Notes under the pieces: model-generated
Database searches by the model: none
The model's input: only the letters and a program-made list of their open reading frames with translations
Told to the model about the DNA's origin: nothing
Made by a program: the position numbers and the translations under genes
From: Pricia antarctica
GTDB lineage: Bacteria; Bacteroidota; Bacteroidia; Flavobacteriales; Flavobacteriaceae
Reading direction: 5' to 3'
Assembly (NCBI GenBank): GCA_011050085.1
Contig: DRGL01000069.1
Location: forward strand, 62,001 to 126,000
DNA: 64,000 nt
In this document: piece by piece, positions 20,749 through 30,720 of the stretch
Layout: the number at the start of each line of letters is the position of its first letter
Position numbering within the stretch: position 1 is the first letter of the stretch

Positions 20749-22827
20749 TCAATCTTTTAAATACACCGTCTGTGTAAAAGCCCCATTTACCGCTACGTCC
20801 CAAACCTCTAATCGCACCCATTTTCTATCGGACAGGTCGACCGAAAATTGAAAATTTTCTGAACCAAAGGCTTCTGTTCGGTTCAAATCGATTTTCTCGC
20901 GATATACCTCATTTCCATCACCAGAAATAATTTCAACGAAATTCAAGGGGAAAGTCCAATTGATTTCCACCTCAACGTTTGCAAGGTTTTCACCGTTCAA
21001 TTGAAGGGTTTCTCCGGAGGATTTTCCGTTTACCGTAAAAGAGGGAATTAAAATTTCCCCCGTTGTCGAAAAGAAACGACCTTGTTCCAGAGCATCCAGG
21101 ACCGGTTGCCAACCTTTTGAAAAATCGGGCACCGCATCCAACTGTAGATAATTCACATTCATATGGGCGTACATTTCGTTTTCTTGTGTAATCGTGAACA
21201 AATCAGCCTCGGCAATAACCTTCTTTTGGTCGCCCCAGTTGTTCATATCGTCCATAAGGTCTAGTACGCGTAGACCCAATTTTGGAAAGGAGAGGTCGGC
21301 GGGCATCGATTTCCAAGCGCCACCCAAAAAGCGATCGGATCTAAAAAAGGATTCTTCTTTATAGGCGTCGGGGTATCCCGTGGAACCCTTTATACGAGGA
21401 TGGGCGGTCCAAGCCAAACCCTTTTCCAACTCGAGCAATCGCAACATCTCGTTTTTGTCTCCTATGCGATACACTTTTCCGTAGTTGGGATCATCCGTAA
21501 CAAAGGGCTTATCTGCATCCCTAGACATGATCCAATACACCGGATTTGGAAAAAAGCCCATCCAATGACCTCCTAAAAACTCATTGGGTTCTTCGCCCGG
21601 AAGCAGTAAAAACTCACTATCGGATAGTCTTTGACATTGCTTTAAAAGAGCATCAAGTTCTTTTAGTCGAACCTCATCCGGACCTTTCGGATGCGCCGTA
21701 TAATGGAACTCTCCCAAGTGAACGATATTCACGCCCATGTTCTTGAAAACGTCTACAAATTCCGGACTTTCGGGTATTGGTTTTTCAGCCATTACTACGC
21801 TCATGATAAACTCATTATGAAAATGGCTGGCGAAGGTCTTGTGATTTTTTAAGGGCACATATTCATCGTTATGGGTATATCTTTTAACTTCTTCCAGAAG
21901 TTCACCGGGTGACCCAGCACCTAGCATACAAAAGAAATTCAGACGTTGCTGCGAACCTGGTGGCGCGTTGAACCAAGGCACATACCGTTCATCCCCTTTG
22001 GGTTCATGACGGATACCTATACCAAAATCTTCAACCATATCCCTATACCCTGCGCCATACCAAACGGATTTGAGGTTAAAGGCTTCGTCTAAGGGATAAA
22101 AATATTGATGGGGAGGTGGAAAAACGGCAAGCGAACCTTGTGCATTGGCACTTATGATACTCCGGTATTTTACGGGTACGTTAACGGAAGTGTTACTTTG
22201 TGAAGTTTTTATTGCCTGTAGGCTATCGGATGTATCCGCATAGGCTATCGTATTCCAAGGCTGTGTACTGGTTAAACCTGCATCATAAATTATTGCGGTA
22301 GAATCTTTTTCCGTTGCCACTACGGCGGCAATATTAAAAAGGGGAATGCCATTGTAAATCGTTATTTCTAGAGAACCCTTGAATTCGGGTGCCGAAATAT
22401 CGGAAATAGCAATTACGGTACGCTTTCCATGTTTTGTTATTTCCACCTCATTTTTTTCAAAATCGAGACGATGAGAGGTATAGGGCCTCTCAGGCACCTT
22501 ATCGAAAAAAATGGTCCACCCATTTTCCGGTTTTAGAGTTCTATTGCCTACGTTCAAGAGAAAAACCGGTTCTATATCGGAGGCAATAGTAGTATAACTT
22601 CCATCTTTGCCTATTGCCATACTCCTAAAAATAGGCTTCCCTTTTTTCAAGTCTAGCACCAATCGACATGTTTCTACATCTTTTATCGGCCAAGTGATTT
22701 CAACCTCATTTTCTGTATACCGAATTAGGGTTTCGTTTTCTTCAGCGTTTTCAGGTAAGGAAACAGCAATTTGCCCCTGTGAGAAGGCGCATATCATTAC
22801 AAAATAAATCCAAAACGTTTTTTGCAT
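20749..22827 (-). CDS. Exported CehA/McbA-like (PHP-superfamily) putative metallohydrolase, divergent
   Basis: 692 aa with signal peptide; 'FASHFHNEFIMSVVMAEKP', 'LLPGEEPNEFLGGHWMGFFP', 'LAWTAHPRIKGSTGYP', 'VLDALEQGRFFSTTGE' order resembles CehA/McbA proteins. Confidence 0.6.
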   Translation of the reverse strand: MQKTFWIYFVMICAFSQGQIAVSLPENAEENETLIRYTENEVEITWPIKDVETCRLVLDLKKGKPIFRSMAIGKDGSYTTIASDIEPVFLLNVGNRTLKPENGWTIFFDKVPERPYTSHRLDFEKNEVEITKHGKRTVIAISDISAPEFKGSLEITIYNGIPLFNIAAVVATEKDSTAIIYDAGLTSTQPWNTIAYADTSDSLQAIKTSQSNTSVNVPVKYRSIISANAQGSLAVFPPPHQYFYPLDEAFNLKSVWYGAGYRDMVEDFGIGIRHEPKGDERYVPWFNAPPGSQQRLNFFCMLGAGSPGELLEEVKRYTHNDEYVPLKNHKTFASHFHNEFIMSVVMAEKPIPESPEFVDVFKNMGVNIVHLGEFHYTAHPKGPDEVRLKELDALLKQCQRLSDSEFLLLPGEEPNEFLGGHWMGFFPNPVYWIMSRDADKPFVTDDPNYGKVYRIGDKNEMLRLLELEKGLAWTAHPRIKGSTGYPDAYKEESFFRSDRFLGGAWKSMPADLSFPKLGLRVLDLMDDMNNWGDQKKVIAEADLFTITQENEMYAHMNVNYLQLDAVPDFSKGWQPVLDALEQGRFFSTTGEILIPSFTVNGKSSGETLQLNGENLANVEVEINWTFPLNFVEIISGDGNEVYREKIDLNRTEAFGSENFQFSVDLSDRKWVRLEVWDVAVNGAFTQTVYLKD

Positions 22828-22905
22828 CAGATGCTTTTATGAATAATGCCAACGGAATAAGACCGGAAACAAATAGCCGATAGTGTTCTGCAGCACATAG
22901 TATGG

Positions 22906-23676
22906 TCAATTCTTTTTAAGCCAGTCCACACTATTTTTTAAAATAGTGGTATACGCCTCAAGGTCGTGTGCCCTTTCATCGTGACCGAGTGTATTCCCTA
23001 TAATTTTTGCCTTTGGATGCTTTACGACCCAGATTGAAGGATATTCCTCGCCAGACTCTAAGCCTTTGCTCATGGCTAGCACCTCGATTTCCGCTTCGGG
23101 ATCCTTTTCCCAGCGGTAGAGCTCATCTACAATCCTGAAGGTTCTTGGTACGCCCTTCATTAACGGGTGGTCCGGTTTTACCACGGTGACCTCGAATTCC
23201 TGTAGATCTTCGTGAGAACGGGAACCTCCGCCCACGAGTTGCTTGTTATATTCAGGCCAGTCTTCCCAGTTGTACCAGGTGCTGGGGTGGTAGATAAGCA
23301 TGTTAAGCTTCCCAGCGTTCACTTGGTCGAAAATTGCTTTTTTCGCTGTTGCGTCCAACGGCTGGTTATTGGTTAGCATCAAAATGTCTACAGCTGGGAC
23401 CAGGGTGCCTATTTCCTCAACGTCTTCGGAATATATGACCGTGTTATTGCCGTTTTCGCTAAGTATTTCGCCGTCTGCTACACCGAAGAATTTCAGAAAA
23501 TCATGGGAGCCGCCACCGCCTGTGATGGCAATTTTGGTGGCTTTCGCGTTATCGGAAACATAGTATCCCTTTGATGGTTCCGTTGTATACTCTTTTGGTA
23601 GCTGCTGTACCTTGCAGCCGTATGTCATACCAATTACCGCTAATAGAATTGTTGTTCTTTTCATTTTATGATTCAA
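22906..23676 (-). CDS. ThuA domain protein (lipoprotein)
   Basis: 256 aa; 'LLAVIGMTYGCKVQQ', 'LMLTNNQPLDATAKKAIFDQVNAGKLNMLIYHPSTWYNWEDWPEYNKQLVGGGSRSHEDLQEFEVTVVKPDHPLMKGVP'. Confidence 0.88.
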   Translation of the reverse strand: MNHKMKRTTILLAVIGMTYGCKVQQLPKEYTTEPSKGYYVSDNAKATKIAITGGGGSHDFLKFFGVADGEILSENGNNTVIYSEDVEEIGTLVPAVDILMLTNNQPLDATAKKAIFDQVNAGKLNMLIYHPSTWYNWEDWPEYNKQLVGGGSRSHEDLQEFEVTVVKPDHPLMKGVPRTFRIVDELYRWEKDPEAEIEVLAMSKGLESGEEYPSIWVVKHPKAKIIGNTLGHDERAHDLEAYTTILKNSVDWLKKN

Positions 23677-23716
23677 TTTAATACTGTGATTGTCTTTTTC
23701 TAATAGGATTTAAAAA

Positions 23717-26431
23717 CTAGACGTCATTATCCTTGGCGTCATTTGCATCTGATGCCGTAACTATGATTACCCCTTGCATAAAGCGCCAATGCCCTGGAAA
23801 AGTGCATACGAACGGATAGGTACCCGGTTCGTCGGGCAAAGTGAAAATGATGGATCCGCTTTCATTGGGATCTAACATTTCCGTAGCGCCAAGCACATAT
23901 CTCGAATTGGGTACATAGCCCATTTTTACGGCATCGGGAGTTACTACGAACTCATCTACCAAAGGACCGAACGTATCCAAGCTTCCTGCGGCAATAACAA
24001 CCAGGTTATGGGGCATCTGATCGACGTTCTCCAATATAATCTCCACGGTCTGCCCAGCCTTGGCCCGCAGCTCGGTCTTGTTATAGGCCATTTTTTGGCT
24101 GACCGTTTTCAAATTGAAAATTACATCGGCTTTGACCTTGCCAATCTTTCCGATACCCACATCGATGTGCTGTCCGCCACCAGTATTTTTGCAATGTACG
24201 GCCATCAGGTTCTTCCCCTTTTTGAACAAACCGCTCTTCTCTTCATCCACTTTCATGAACTTGTACTGCCCGCTGGCACCTATTTCCGCAAGCACCGCCT
24301 CTCCGTTGATATACAGCTCATAATTGTCGTCAAAAGCGATTTTGATTACCGGCTCATCCAAGGCCTCGTCAAGCGTAAACTCCTTTCTTAGCCAGATATC
24401 GTCGGATTTCCATTCAGTCTTTATGCGGTCCCCGACCTGGCCACCGAACATACCCTCTCCGCTTTTCCAATTAGTATCTGCGAAGCCCGATGCCATCCAA
24501 TCCTCCGCGGGCTTTTCATTGGTATAGCGCCATGTAGTCGATTTTTCATCTGCGGAAGGCACGATAATCTCTACGGACGCCGGCTCAACCTCTTCGGTAT
24601 TCAATTCCCTAAAATAGACTTTGACGGCAGCATTTAACCATTTATCGGATGTGATCGACTCTTCTTTCGCCACTTTTTCCATCTCCGTATACAATGCCCC
24701 GGATTCGGGAAGTTCGGATGCCCTAACTACGGCTGCCAGCCTGACCTGTGGGTCGTCGCTGGATAGAAGTCCCGATGAGGCCAACAGTTCACTGCCCTCT
24801 TTGGTTTCCGGCAATAGGGCCAAGGCGGCGCGCTTGACCGCATATGAGGAACTGGACAGCGCCTCTTTGGCTACGGTATTTGCCTCACCGTTTTTGCCAT
24901 TTAAGGCGTGCAGACCATCGAGTGTCCATAGTGCATGAAGGGCCGGTGCGTTCAAACCATCTTTGTCGGTTTGCGAAGCATCTCCCGCAATTGTAATCAG
25001 ATCGGGAATAAGTTCTTTTTTGTTTTCTTCTACGATGATACGTTGGGCGGTAGTGCGCCAAAAAAGGTTATCGCTCTGCAATGCTTTCAGAAGTGCAGTA
25101 TTGTCATCGCGATCCAAATTGGTAATCTCGCTGTCGTCGCTATCCTCGTATGTAATGATGTAAATCCTTCCATGCCCATAATCCCTCAACTTGTTGATGT
25201 GGGCGTTGCCTTCCCCCTTATCGTCGTTCCAAATCTGGTTGTCCATTCCCCGTTTATCGGGATTGTGCTGAATTACGGGGTTGTACCAGTCCGCCACCCA
25301 AAGGTTCCCATCAGGGCCGGTCTCAGCAAAAACAGGGGCCGTCCAAGCATCGGTACTGGCGAAAATATTGCCGCCGTCTACTTCCTTGTATCCTGCCCCA
25401 TCCTTTTCTATCTTGGCGATATGCACCAAATGCCCGGTAGGTTCGGATACATACATTTGGTTTTGGTACTTTTTGGGATAGTTTCTCGCGGTGTAAAAAT
25501 TGGCGCCGGCTGCAGCAGTGTAACCCCCTCGAACATCTACTTGTTGTAGTGGGATGGTATCGACCGGCGAAATTTCATAATGCCCTTGAATAAAATCGGC
25601 ATTGAGGGCCCATGAAGGCATTTTATCCAAATAGTTGTAATGTTTTAAGGGGATGCCTACGTAGCAGGCATGGTTATTATTGGCCGTAGACCCGAAAATC
25701 TCGAAGTTTTCGTTATAGCCCATACCCCAAGTGTTATTGTCGAACTGCCCGACCGGCTCCAGATAGGAACCATCTTTTCCGAATCTGTAGACACCGCGTT
25801 CGAAGTGTATCGAGTCGCCCTTAAATTTATTTTCAAAACCGGAATAGCCCACCGCTCCCCATAAAGCATTGTCAATACCGTAACGCAAGCTCGATGGTCC
25901 CGCATGGGTATCGAAAGTGCCAAAACCACTGAAGAGCACGGTACGCTTGTCCATTTTATCATCGCCGTTGTTATCCTCCAAAAAAACCATATCCGGAGCC
26001 TGTGAAACTATGGCGCCGCCCTTTACCAATGTTATACCGGTGGATAGACTTTGCTTTGTAGCGAAATCGGTGAATTTATCCGCTTTTCCGTCCCCATCAG
26101 TATCCTCACAGATGGTAATCCGATCACCGCCGACATCGTTGCCCAGCTTATGCGGGTAATCTTGTGATTGTACCACCCATAACCTTCCCCTTTCGTCCCA
26201 GGTAAATGCTATGGGGTTGATGATTTCGGGTTCCGCGGCGAACAGCTCAGCGGTAAAACCCTCCGGGAGCTGTATGTGCTTTTGGGAATCTTCGGGACTG
26301 AGCGGTACCTGTACCCGGGGATTTTCCCCGGAATAGGCCAAAGCGGGAGGCGGTTCTTTCTCGCTTTTGCAACCTGTGAATACTACTATCCCGAACGATA
26401 TCGATAAAAGGGATGCTAAGGACTTCTTCAT
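23717..26431 (-). CDS. Putative membrane-bound dehydrogenase-type beta-propeller fused to HEAT-like, galactose-binding-like and C-terminal azurin/plastocyanin-like domains
   Basis: 'GFTAELFAAEPEIINPIAFTWDERGRLWVVQSQDYP', 'DTDGDGKADKFTDFATKQSLSTGI'; C-term 'VDQMPHNLVVIAAG...GTYPFVCTFPGHWRFMQGVIIV' with cupredoxin-type His, Cys-x4-His-x4-Met ligands; lipoprotein signal. Confidence 0.88.
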   Translation of the reverse strand: MKKSLASLLSISFGIVVFTGCKSEKEPPPALAYSGENPRVQVPLSPEDSQKHIQLPEGFTAELFAAEPEIINPIAFTWDERGRLWVVQSQDYPHKLGNDVGGDRITICEDTDGDGKADKFTDFATKQSLSTGITLVKGGAIVSQAPDMVFLEDNNGDDKMDKRTVLFSGFGTFDTHAGPSSLRYGIDNALWGAVGYSGFENKFKGDSIHFERGVYRFGKDGSYLEPVGQFDNNTWGMGYNENFEIFGSTANNNHACYVGIPLKHYNYLDKMPSWALNADFIQGHYEISPVDTIPLQQVDVRGGYTAAAGANFYTARNYPKKYQNQMYVSEPTGHLVHIAKIEKDGAGYKEVDGGNIFASTDAWTAPVFAETGPDGNLWVADWYNPVIQHNPDKRGMDNQIWNDDKGEGNAHINKLRDYGHGRIYIITYEDSDDSEITNLDRDDNTALLKALQSDNLFWRTTAQRIIVEENKKELIPDLITIAGDASQTDKDGLNAPALHALWTLDGLHALNGKNGEANTVAKEALSSSSYAVKRAALALLPETKEGSELLASSGLLSSDDPQVRLAAVVRASELPESGALYTEMEKVAKEESITSDKWLNAAVKVYFRELNTEEVEPASVEIIVPSADEKSTTWRYTNEKPAEDWMASGFADTNWKSGEGMFGGQVGDRIKTEWKSDDIWLRKEFTLDEALDEPVIKIAFDDNYELYINGEAVLAEIGASGQYKFMKVDEEKSGLFKKGKNLMAVHCKNTGGGQHIDVGIGKIGKVKADVIFNLKTVSQKMAYNKTELRAKAGQTVEIILENVDQMPHNLVVIAAGSLDTFGPLVDEFVVTPDAVKMGYVPNSRYVLGATEMLDPNESGSIIFTLPDEPGTYPFVCTFPGHWRFMQGVIIVTASDANDAKDNDV

Positions 26432-26493
26432 CTTGGTTTTTTATTTTTGATTACGGGGCTGAGATTGAGGGTTCATGGTATTTCGGTTTGCTT

Positions 26494-26895
26494 CTATCGG
26501 TAACTTGAATAAGGTTCTTCTTGGCTTACATCCAAAGTACCGGCTTCCCAACCTTCGGTCGGAGATAGTACGGCAAGAAATTCAAGTTCACCTTCACCGG
26601 CGTTGAAAGTGGCATGCGCTACATCGGCATCGATGTAGACGGAATCGCCCACTTCTAATAACTGCATTTCGTCTTCTATCCATTGCTCGGCCCTTCCTTT
26701 TAAAATGTATAGAATCTCGTGCATTTCAGGATGTTTGTGAAAATTGTGCCCATCCCCTTCCGGCACGACCACTTTGACCATATAGGATTCCGCACCTTCG
26801 ATTACTTCGGGATGGTAATGCCAGTAATGGTCACGTCCGAAGGCCTTTTCGAAGAATTGGTCTTTCTCTTTGACGAATTTCCAGGTTTGCTTCAT
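26494..26895 (-). CDS. Cupin domain protein
   Basis: 133 aa; 'GDGHNFHKHPEMHEILYILKGRAEQWIEDEMQLLEVGDSVYIDADVAHATFN'. Confidence 0.92.
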   Translation of the reverse strand: MKQTWKFVKEKDQFFEKAFGRDHYWHYHPEVIEGAESYMVKVVVPEGDGHNFHKHPEMHEILYILKGRAEQWIEDEMQLLEVGDSVYIDADVAHATFNAGEGELEFLAVLSPTEGWEAGTLDVSQEEPYSSYR

Positions 26896-26924
26896 AATTC
26901 TAAATCTTACGCTAAGAGGAATAC

Positions 26925-27785
26925 TTACAGGGTCAACTTCTTAAATTCCTTTGTCAAATTGGTTAATGAGGCCTCTACTCCCATTCTCTCCAAAGAGGAT
27001 GCCCCTACAAAACCATGAAGACCATCTACCTTATCCAGCGCATATCGGACATCTTCAGGCGTATTTATCGGACCGCCATGTGCTAGAAAAAAAGTATCGG
27101 GATTGACCTTTTTGACCGCGTCGACAATAGCTTGGGTGCGTTCAAGGGCGGCATCCATGCCTACGGTCGCATCGGTGACCCCAATCGATCCGCCTACCGT
27201 GGTGCCCACATGGGCGATTATGGCGTCAGCGCCGGCATCGGCCATTTGTACCGCTTCCTCTGGTTTGGCTACATACACTATTGAGAACATATCCATCCGT
27301 GTGGCCAAGTTGACCATCTCCACCTCTTTACTAAAGGGCATCCCGGTCTCCTCGAGTACATTTCTGAAATGGCCGTCGATGATGCAGTGGGTCGGGAAAT
27401 TGTTCACCCCTGAGAAACCCATGTCTTTGACCTGGCCCAGAAAGTGCCACATCCGTCGACGCGGATCGGTACCGTGAACACCGCAGATTACAGGAATTTC
27501 TTCCACCACAGGCAGCACCTCGAACTCCCCGATTTCCATGGCCACCGCGTTGGCGTCGCCATAGGCCATCATGCCCGCGGTAGACCCATGACCGGACATC
27601 CTGAATCTTCCTGAATTGTATATGATGATAAGGTCGGCACCGCCCTTTTCGATGAATTTGGCACTGATGCCGGTTCCTGCTCCAGCGGCGATGATCGCCT
27701 TCTTTTGGTCCACTACCTTTTGCAGTCGGTCCCTAACTTCTTGTTTGGTGTAGGGATTTCCCTTTCCTGTCCATTTATTTGGCAT
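26925..27785 (-). CDS. Phosphoenolpyruvate hydrolase-like TIM-barrel protein (PF09370-type)
   Basis: 286 aa; 'KAIIAAGAGTGISAKFIEKGGADLIIIYNSGRFRMSGHGSTAGMMAYGDANAVAME', 'PVICGVHGTDPRRRM'. Confidence 0.9.
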   Translation of the reverse strand: MPNKWTGKGNPYTKQEVRDRLQKVVDQKKAIIAAGAGTGISAKFIEKGGADLIIIYNSGRFRMSGHGSTAGMMAYGDANAVAMEIGEFEVLPVVEEIPVICGVHGTDPRRRMWHFLGQVKDMGFSGVNNFPTHCIIDGHFRNVLEETGMPFSKEVEMVNLATRMDMFSIVYVAKPEEAVQMADAGADAIIAHVGTTVGGSIGVTDATVGMDAALERTQAIVDAVKKVNPDTFFLAHGGPINTPEDVRYALDKVDGLHGFVGASSLERMGVEASLTNLTKEFKKLTL

Positions 27786-28070
27786 TGCTTTCTACGTATT
27801 TAATTATTAATTTTTTTTATATATAGCCTTTATTACAAACTCAAACCGGCTTTCTTTGGCGTTGACTAAAAGGCATCCTTAAAGCCTTTAAAAATCTAGA
27901 CCGTGTAACGTGAACCCCAATAACTTTGGCAAAAATTAATATCGTGGGGCCAAATTCATTCTAGTTACTTAGCAACAGACGTAGAGAACCGATTTCCTAT
28001 GTCGATTTCCTTGCATCAAAATACACAAAGAAAGTTTACCCATATTTTCTCCTAGCTTTTGCCTTAGCAT

Positions 28071-29309
28071 TTACATCAGATTCAAAAGCGCTTTTACGGC
28101 ATGTTCCGCAAAAGCCACCGTATTTATATTTGCGTCCACTTCTTGAACAGTTATATGGTCTTTGACATTCCTTTTTATCGAATCGAAAAGTACCTTGTCT
28201 ATTTCAAGATTATAAAATTTCTCTCCTTCCGCCCCAATCTTTGAAAGCCCCCCAAGAGGTAACAATACGGTTACGGGCCCTTGGGAAGTGTTGACCTTAC
28301 TGGCAATCGTTTCACCCAGAAGCTTGTTCTCTTCCTCGTTCGTACGCATCAACGTAACATCTGGGGCCCAGCTGAACAATTGCCTTTTTTTATACCTATC
28401 GGGAACACTGTCAAGTGTCCCAAAATTGACCATATCCAAACAACCGGGGACTACCACTTGTGGAATGCCCAACTTGCCGGCGGCCGTCAATCTATCGGGA
28501 CCAGCACTGCATATTCCTCCGAAAAGATCATCGGCCAATTCGGTCGTTGTAAGATCAAGGATCGCATCAAAAACGCCATCGCCGGTAAGCGATTCCATAG
28601 TCATGCCTCCGGTACCTACCGCATGAAAGGCAAGTACATCGTAGCCTTCGGACTTTAATAATTCAGCACATCTCTCCGCCGAAATAGCAGTGTTCCCGAA
28701 AATACTGATAGCGATGCTACCCTTAGTCTCATTATTTTGTTGAACAGAGGTTGCCATCATACCGCAAATTGCGCCAGCGGCTTGCGAGATCAATACCCTA
28801 CTTATATTGTTCAGACCGGCAACGTCAACGATAGAGGGCATCAACACAATATCTTTCTCCCCGACCTTTTCCGATAAGTCCTTCGTCGCCAAGGTGGTAA
28901 GACACAATTTCGGAATTCCGAAAGGTACCGATTGCATGGCGGCAAGGGCGATAAATGTACCGCCGCCGCCGCCCATACTTATAATTCCGTTGACCTTCTC
29001 TTGTTTAAGTAGGTCGGCAACAACTTTTGCCGCACCTTTTCCCATTACTTCCAGGGCCCAGCCACGGTCATTTTTCTCACGTATCGTCGAAAGCTCGTAA
29101 CCTGCCGCCAGTGCCACAGTTTCGGCCTCAAAATTTACCGGGAAAAGATCTGTTGTCCCCAAAACACCAGTATTGATAGTTGTTACTGCAACGCCTGTAT
29201 CACTTAGACAAGAATACAAATATTTAAAATCAACACCCTTGGTATCAAAACAGCCCACAACCAACACATTAGGCTTTATGGAAGTTTGACTATCTAAGTG
29301 TGTGCTCAT
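28071..29309 (-). CDS. Tm-1-like ATP-binding domain protein (UPF0261)
   Basis: 412 aa; 'VVGCFDTKGVDFKYL', 'GIISMGGGGGTFIALAAMQSVPFGIPKLCLTTLA', 'VAGLNNISRVLISQAAGAICGM', 'FHAVGTGGMTMESL'. Confidence 0.92.
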   Translation of the reverse strand: MSTHLDSQTSIKPNVLVVGCFDTKGVDFKYLYSCLSDTGVAVTTINTGVLGTTDLFPVNFEAETVALAAGYELSTIREKNDRGWALEVMGKGAAKVVADLLKQEKVNGIISMGGGGGTFIALAAMQSVPFGIPKLCLTTLATKDLSEKVGEKDIVLMPSIVDVAGLNNISRVLISQAAGAICGMMATSVQQNNETKGSIAISIFGNTAISAERCAELLKSEGYDVLAFHAVGTGGMTMESLTGDGVFDAILDLTTTELADDLFGGICSAGPDRLTAAGKLGIPQVVVPGCLDMVNFGTLDSVPDRYKKRQLFSWAPDVTLMRTNEEENKLLGETIASKVNTSQGPVTVLLPLGGLSKIGAEGEKFYNLEIDKVLFDSIKRNVKDHITVQEVDANINTVAFAEHAVKALLNLM

Positions 29310-29460
29310 TATACTATAATTTTCAAGTAACTGCAGTTTCCCAATTTTATTTACCTTTTAAAATTCCAAAATATCCAGTCAATTTCCGCAATACTATCCT
29401 TATTATTTCTATTACATTACAATTACTAGATTAGTGCATATGGCTATAGGTTACCTCAGC

Positions 29461-30630
29461 TTACAATTCCGTTATCGGGTTCGGTTGTGGTGAAGTAGTA
29501 GGCCCATGTACTACCAATGTTCCATCCTCTAAAATCTCCATCGCGTCCATAAAAACGACCCGGTTATCGCCAGTGGATTTGGTGCGGCCATGATAGACGG
29601 CATACATTTTTTTCCCACCATCAATCTGTAGCACCATGTTGTGGCCGGTTCCAGTAACATCACCGCCCTGATCTACATTTTTCTGTAGTACGGGATTGTT
29701 TTCCGCCTTTGTATATGGCCCTAATGGATGTTTTGCAGTGGCATATCCTACGGCATAGTTGGGTCCCGCATAATGATTGGCGGAATACATCATATAATAG
29801 GTGTCATTGTGTTTGAAAGTAAAGGAACCTTCCGTCCACCTTCTGTTAACTTCTTGGGAAGTTACCGAACGGCTTTCCCATTCCGCGTTTTTATCTTCGA
29901 TTTTTTCGGGCGGTCGTAATAAAAGTACCGGTTCGCCGATAACACTTTTAAAATCAGGGGAAAGTTCCACCCCATAGACCCAGCTTTCCTCGATTTCATC
30001 GTAAAGACCTTCTTTTTTGGCCCAGTCTGCAATTTCACTTTCCACTGCATGCTGGTAACAGGCGCGCGAATAATATAAAAAATACTTTCCATCATCGTCT
30101 TGAAATACATTGCCATCGATTATGGGATATCCAGGATCAAAAAGGGGCTCGTTCTTTATATCCTCGAACGGACCTTTGGGACTATCGGAAACTGCCACCC
30201 CAATGCTAAACGTTTCAGCTTCATTGGTAGGATTATCCTTTTTATCGGCACTGTAAAATAAATAATATCGGTTATCGATCTTGTAGACTTCGGGTGCCCA
30301 AAAACTTTTTAGGTTCCAAGAAGTTTCGGTATTGCCGAAATATACCTGGCCCTCGTCTTTCCATTTGATCAAATCAGTAGAGGAATAGGTAGCAAAACCA
30401 TCTTTGGCTCCTCCGCCTGTTCCGTACATGTAGTAGGTGCCGTTGCCATTGTCCAGAATATAGGGATCGCCGAATTCTACCTTTAAAGGATTAGTATATT
30501 CTGCCTGTTTTACTTTAGAATTAGCTGTTACTTGTTCTTTTTTTTCCGTTTTGCAAGATAAAAGGGAAAAACAAGCGAGGGCCGACAACCCCAAGAATCG
30601 AAATACATTCTGTATACACTTAATTTCCAC
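29461..30630 (-). CDS. GH43 family glycoside hydrolase, lipoprotein
   Basis: 'NPLKVEFGDPYILDNGNGTYYMYGT', 'SFWAPEVYKIDNRYYLFYSA', 'IIDGNVFQDDDGKYFLYYS', 'GTGHNMVLQIDGGKKMYAVYHG'; five-bladed propeller pattern of GH43. Confidence 0.93.
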   Translation of the reverse strand: MEIKCIQNVFRFLGLSALACFSLLSCKTEKKEQVTANSKVKQAEYTNPLKVEFGDPYILDNGNGTYYMYGTGGGAKDGFATYSSTDLIKWKDEGQVYFGNTETSWNLKSFWAPEVYKIDNRYYLFYSADKKDNPTNEAETFSIGVAVSDSPKGPFEDIKNEPLFDPGYPIIDGNVFQDDDGKYFLYYSRACYQHAVESEIADWAKKEGLYDEIEESWVYGVELSPDFKSVIGEPVLLLRPPEKIEDKNAEWESRSVTSQEVNRRWTEGSFTFKHNDTYYMMYSANHYAGPNYAVGYATAKHPLGPYTKAENNPVLQKNVDQGGDVTGTGHNMVLQIDGGKKMYAVYHGRTKSTGDNRVVFMDAMEILEDGTLVVHGPTTSPQPNPITEL

Positions 30631-30720
30631 AGCATACTGTTTAAAAGAAATTACCGGACCTTCAAAGAAGAAAATCCGGTAAAATTCAACTTAACTAACT
30701 CAAACAACTTTCATTCAAAC

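Noticed and set aside
24935-25549. 204-aa plus-strand ORF opposite the propeller/cupredoxin gene
   Set aside because: Long but fully antisense to a confident CDS; a shadow ORF caused by codon bias.
26925-29309. Tm-1-like/TIM-barrel pair as an antiviral defence system
   Set aside because: Tomato Tm-1 inhibits a plant virus replicase, but here the pair sits among sugar catabolism genes with no nuclease, toxin or other defence hallmarks.
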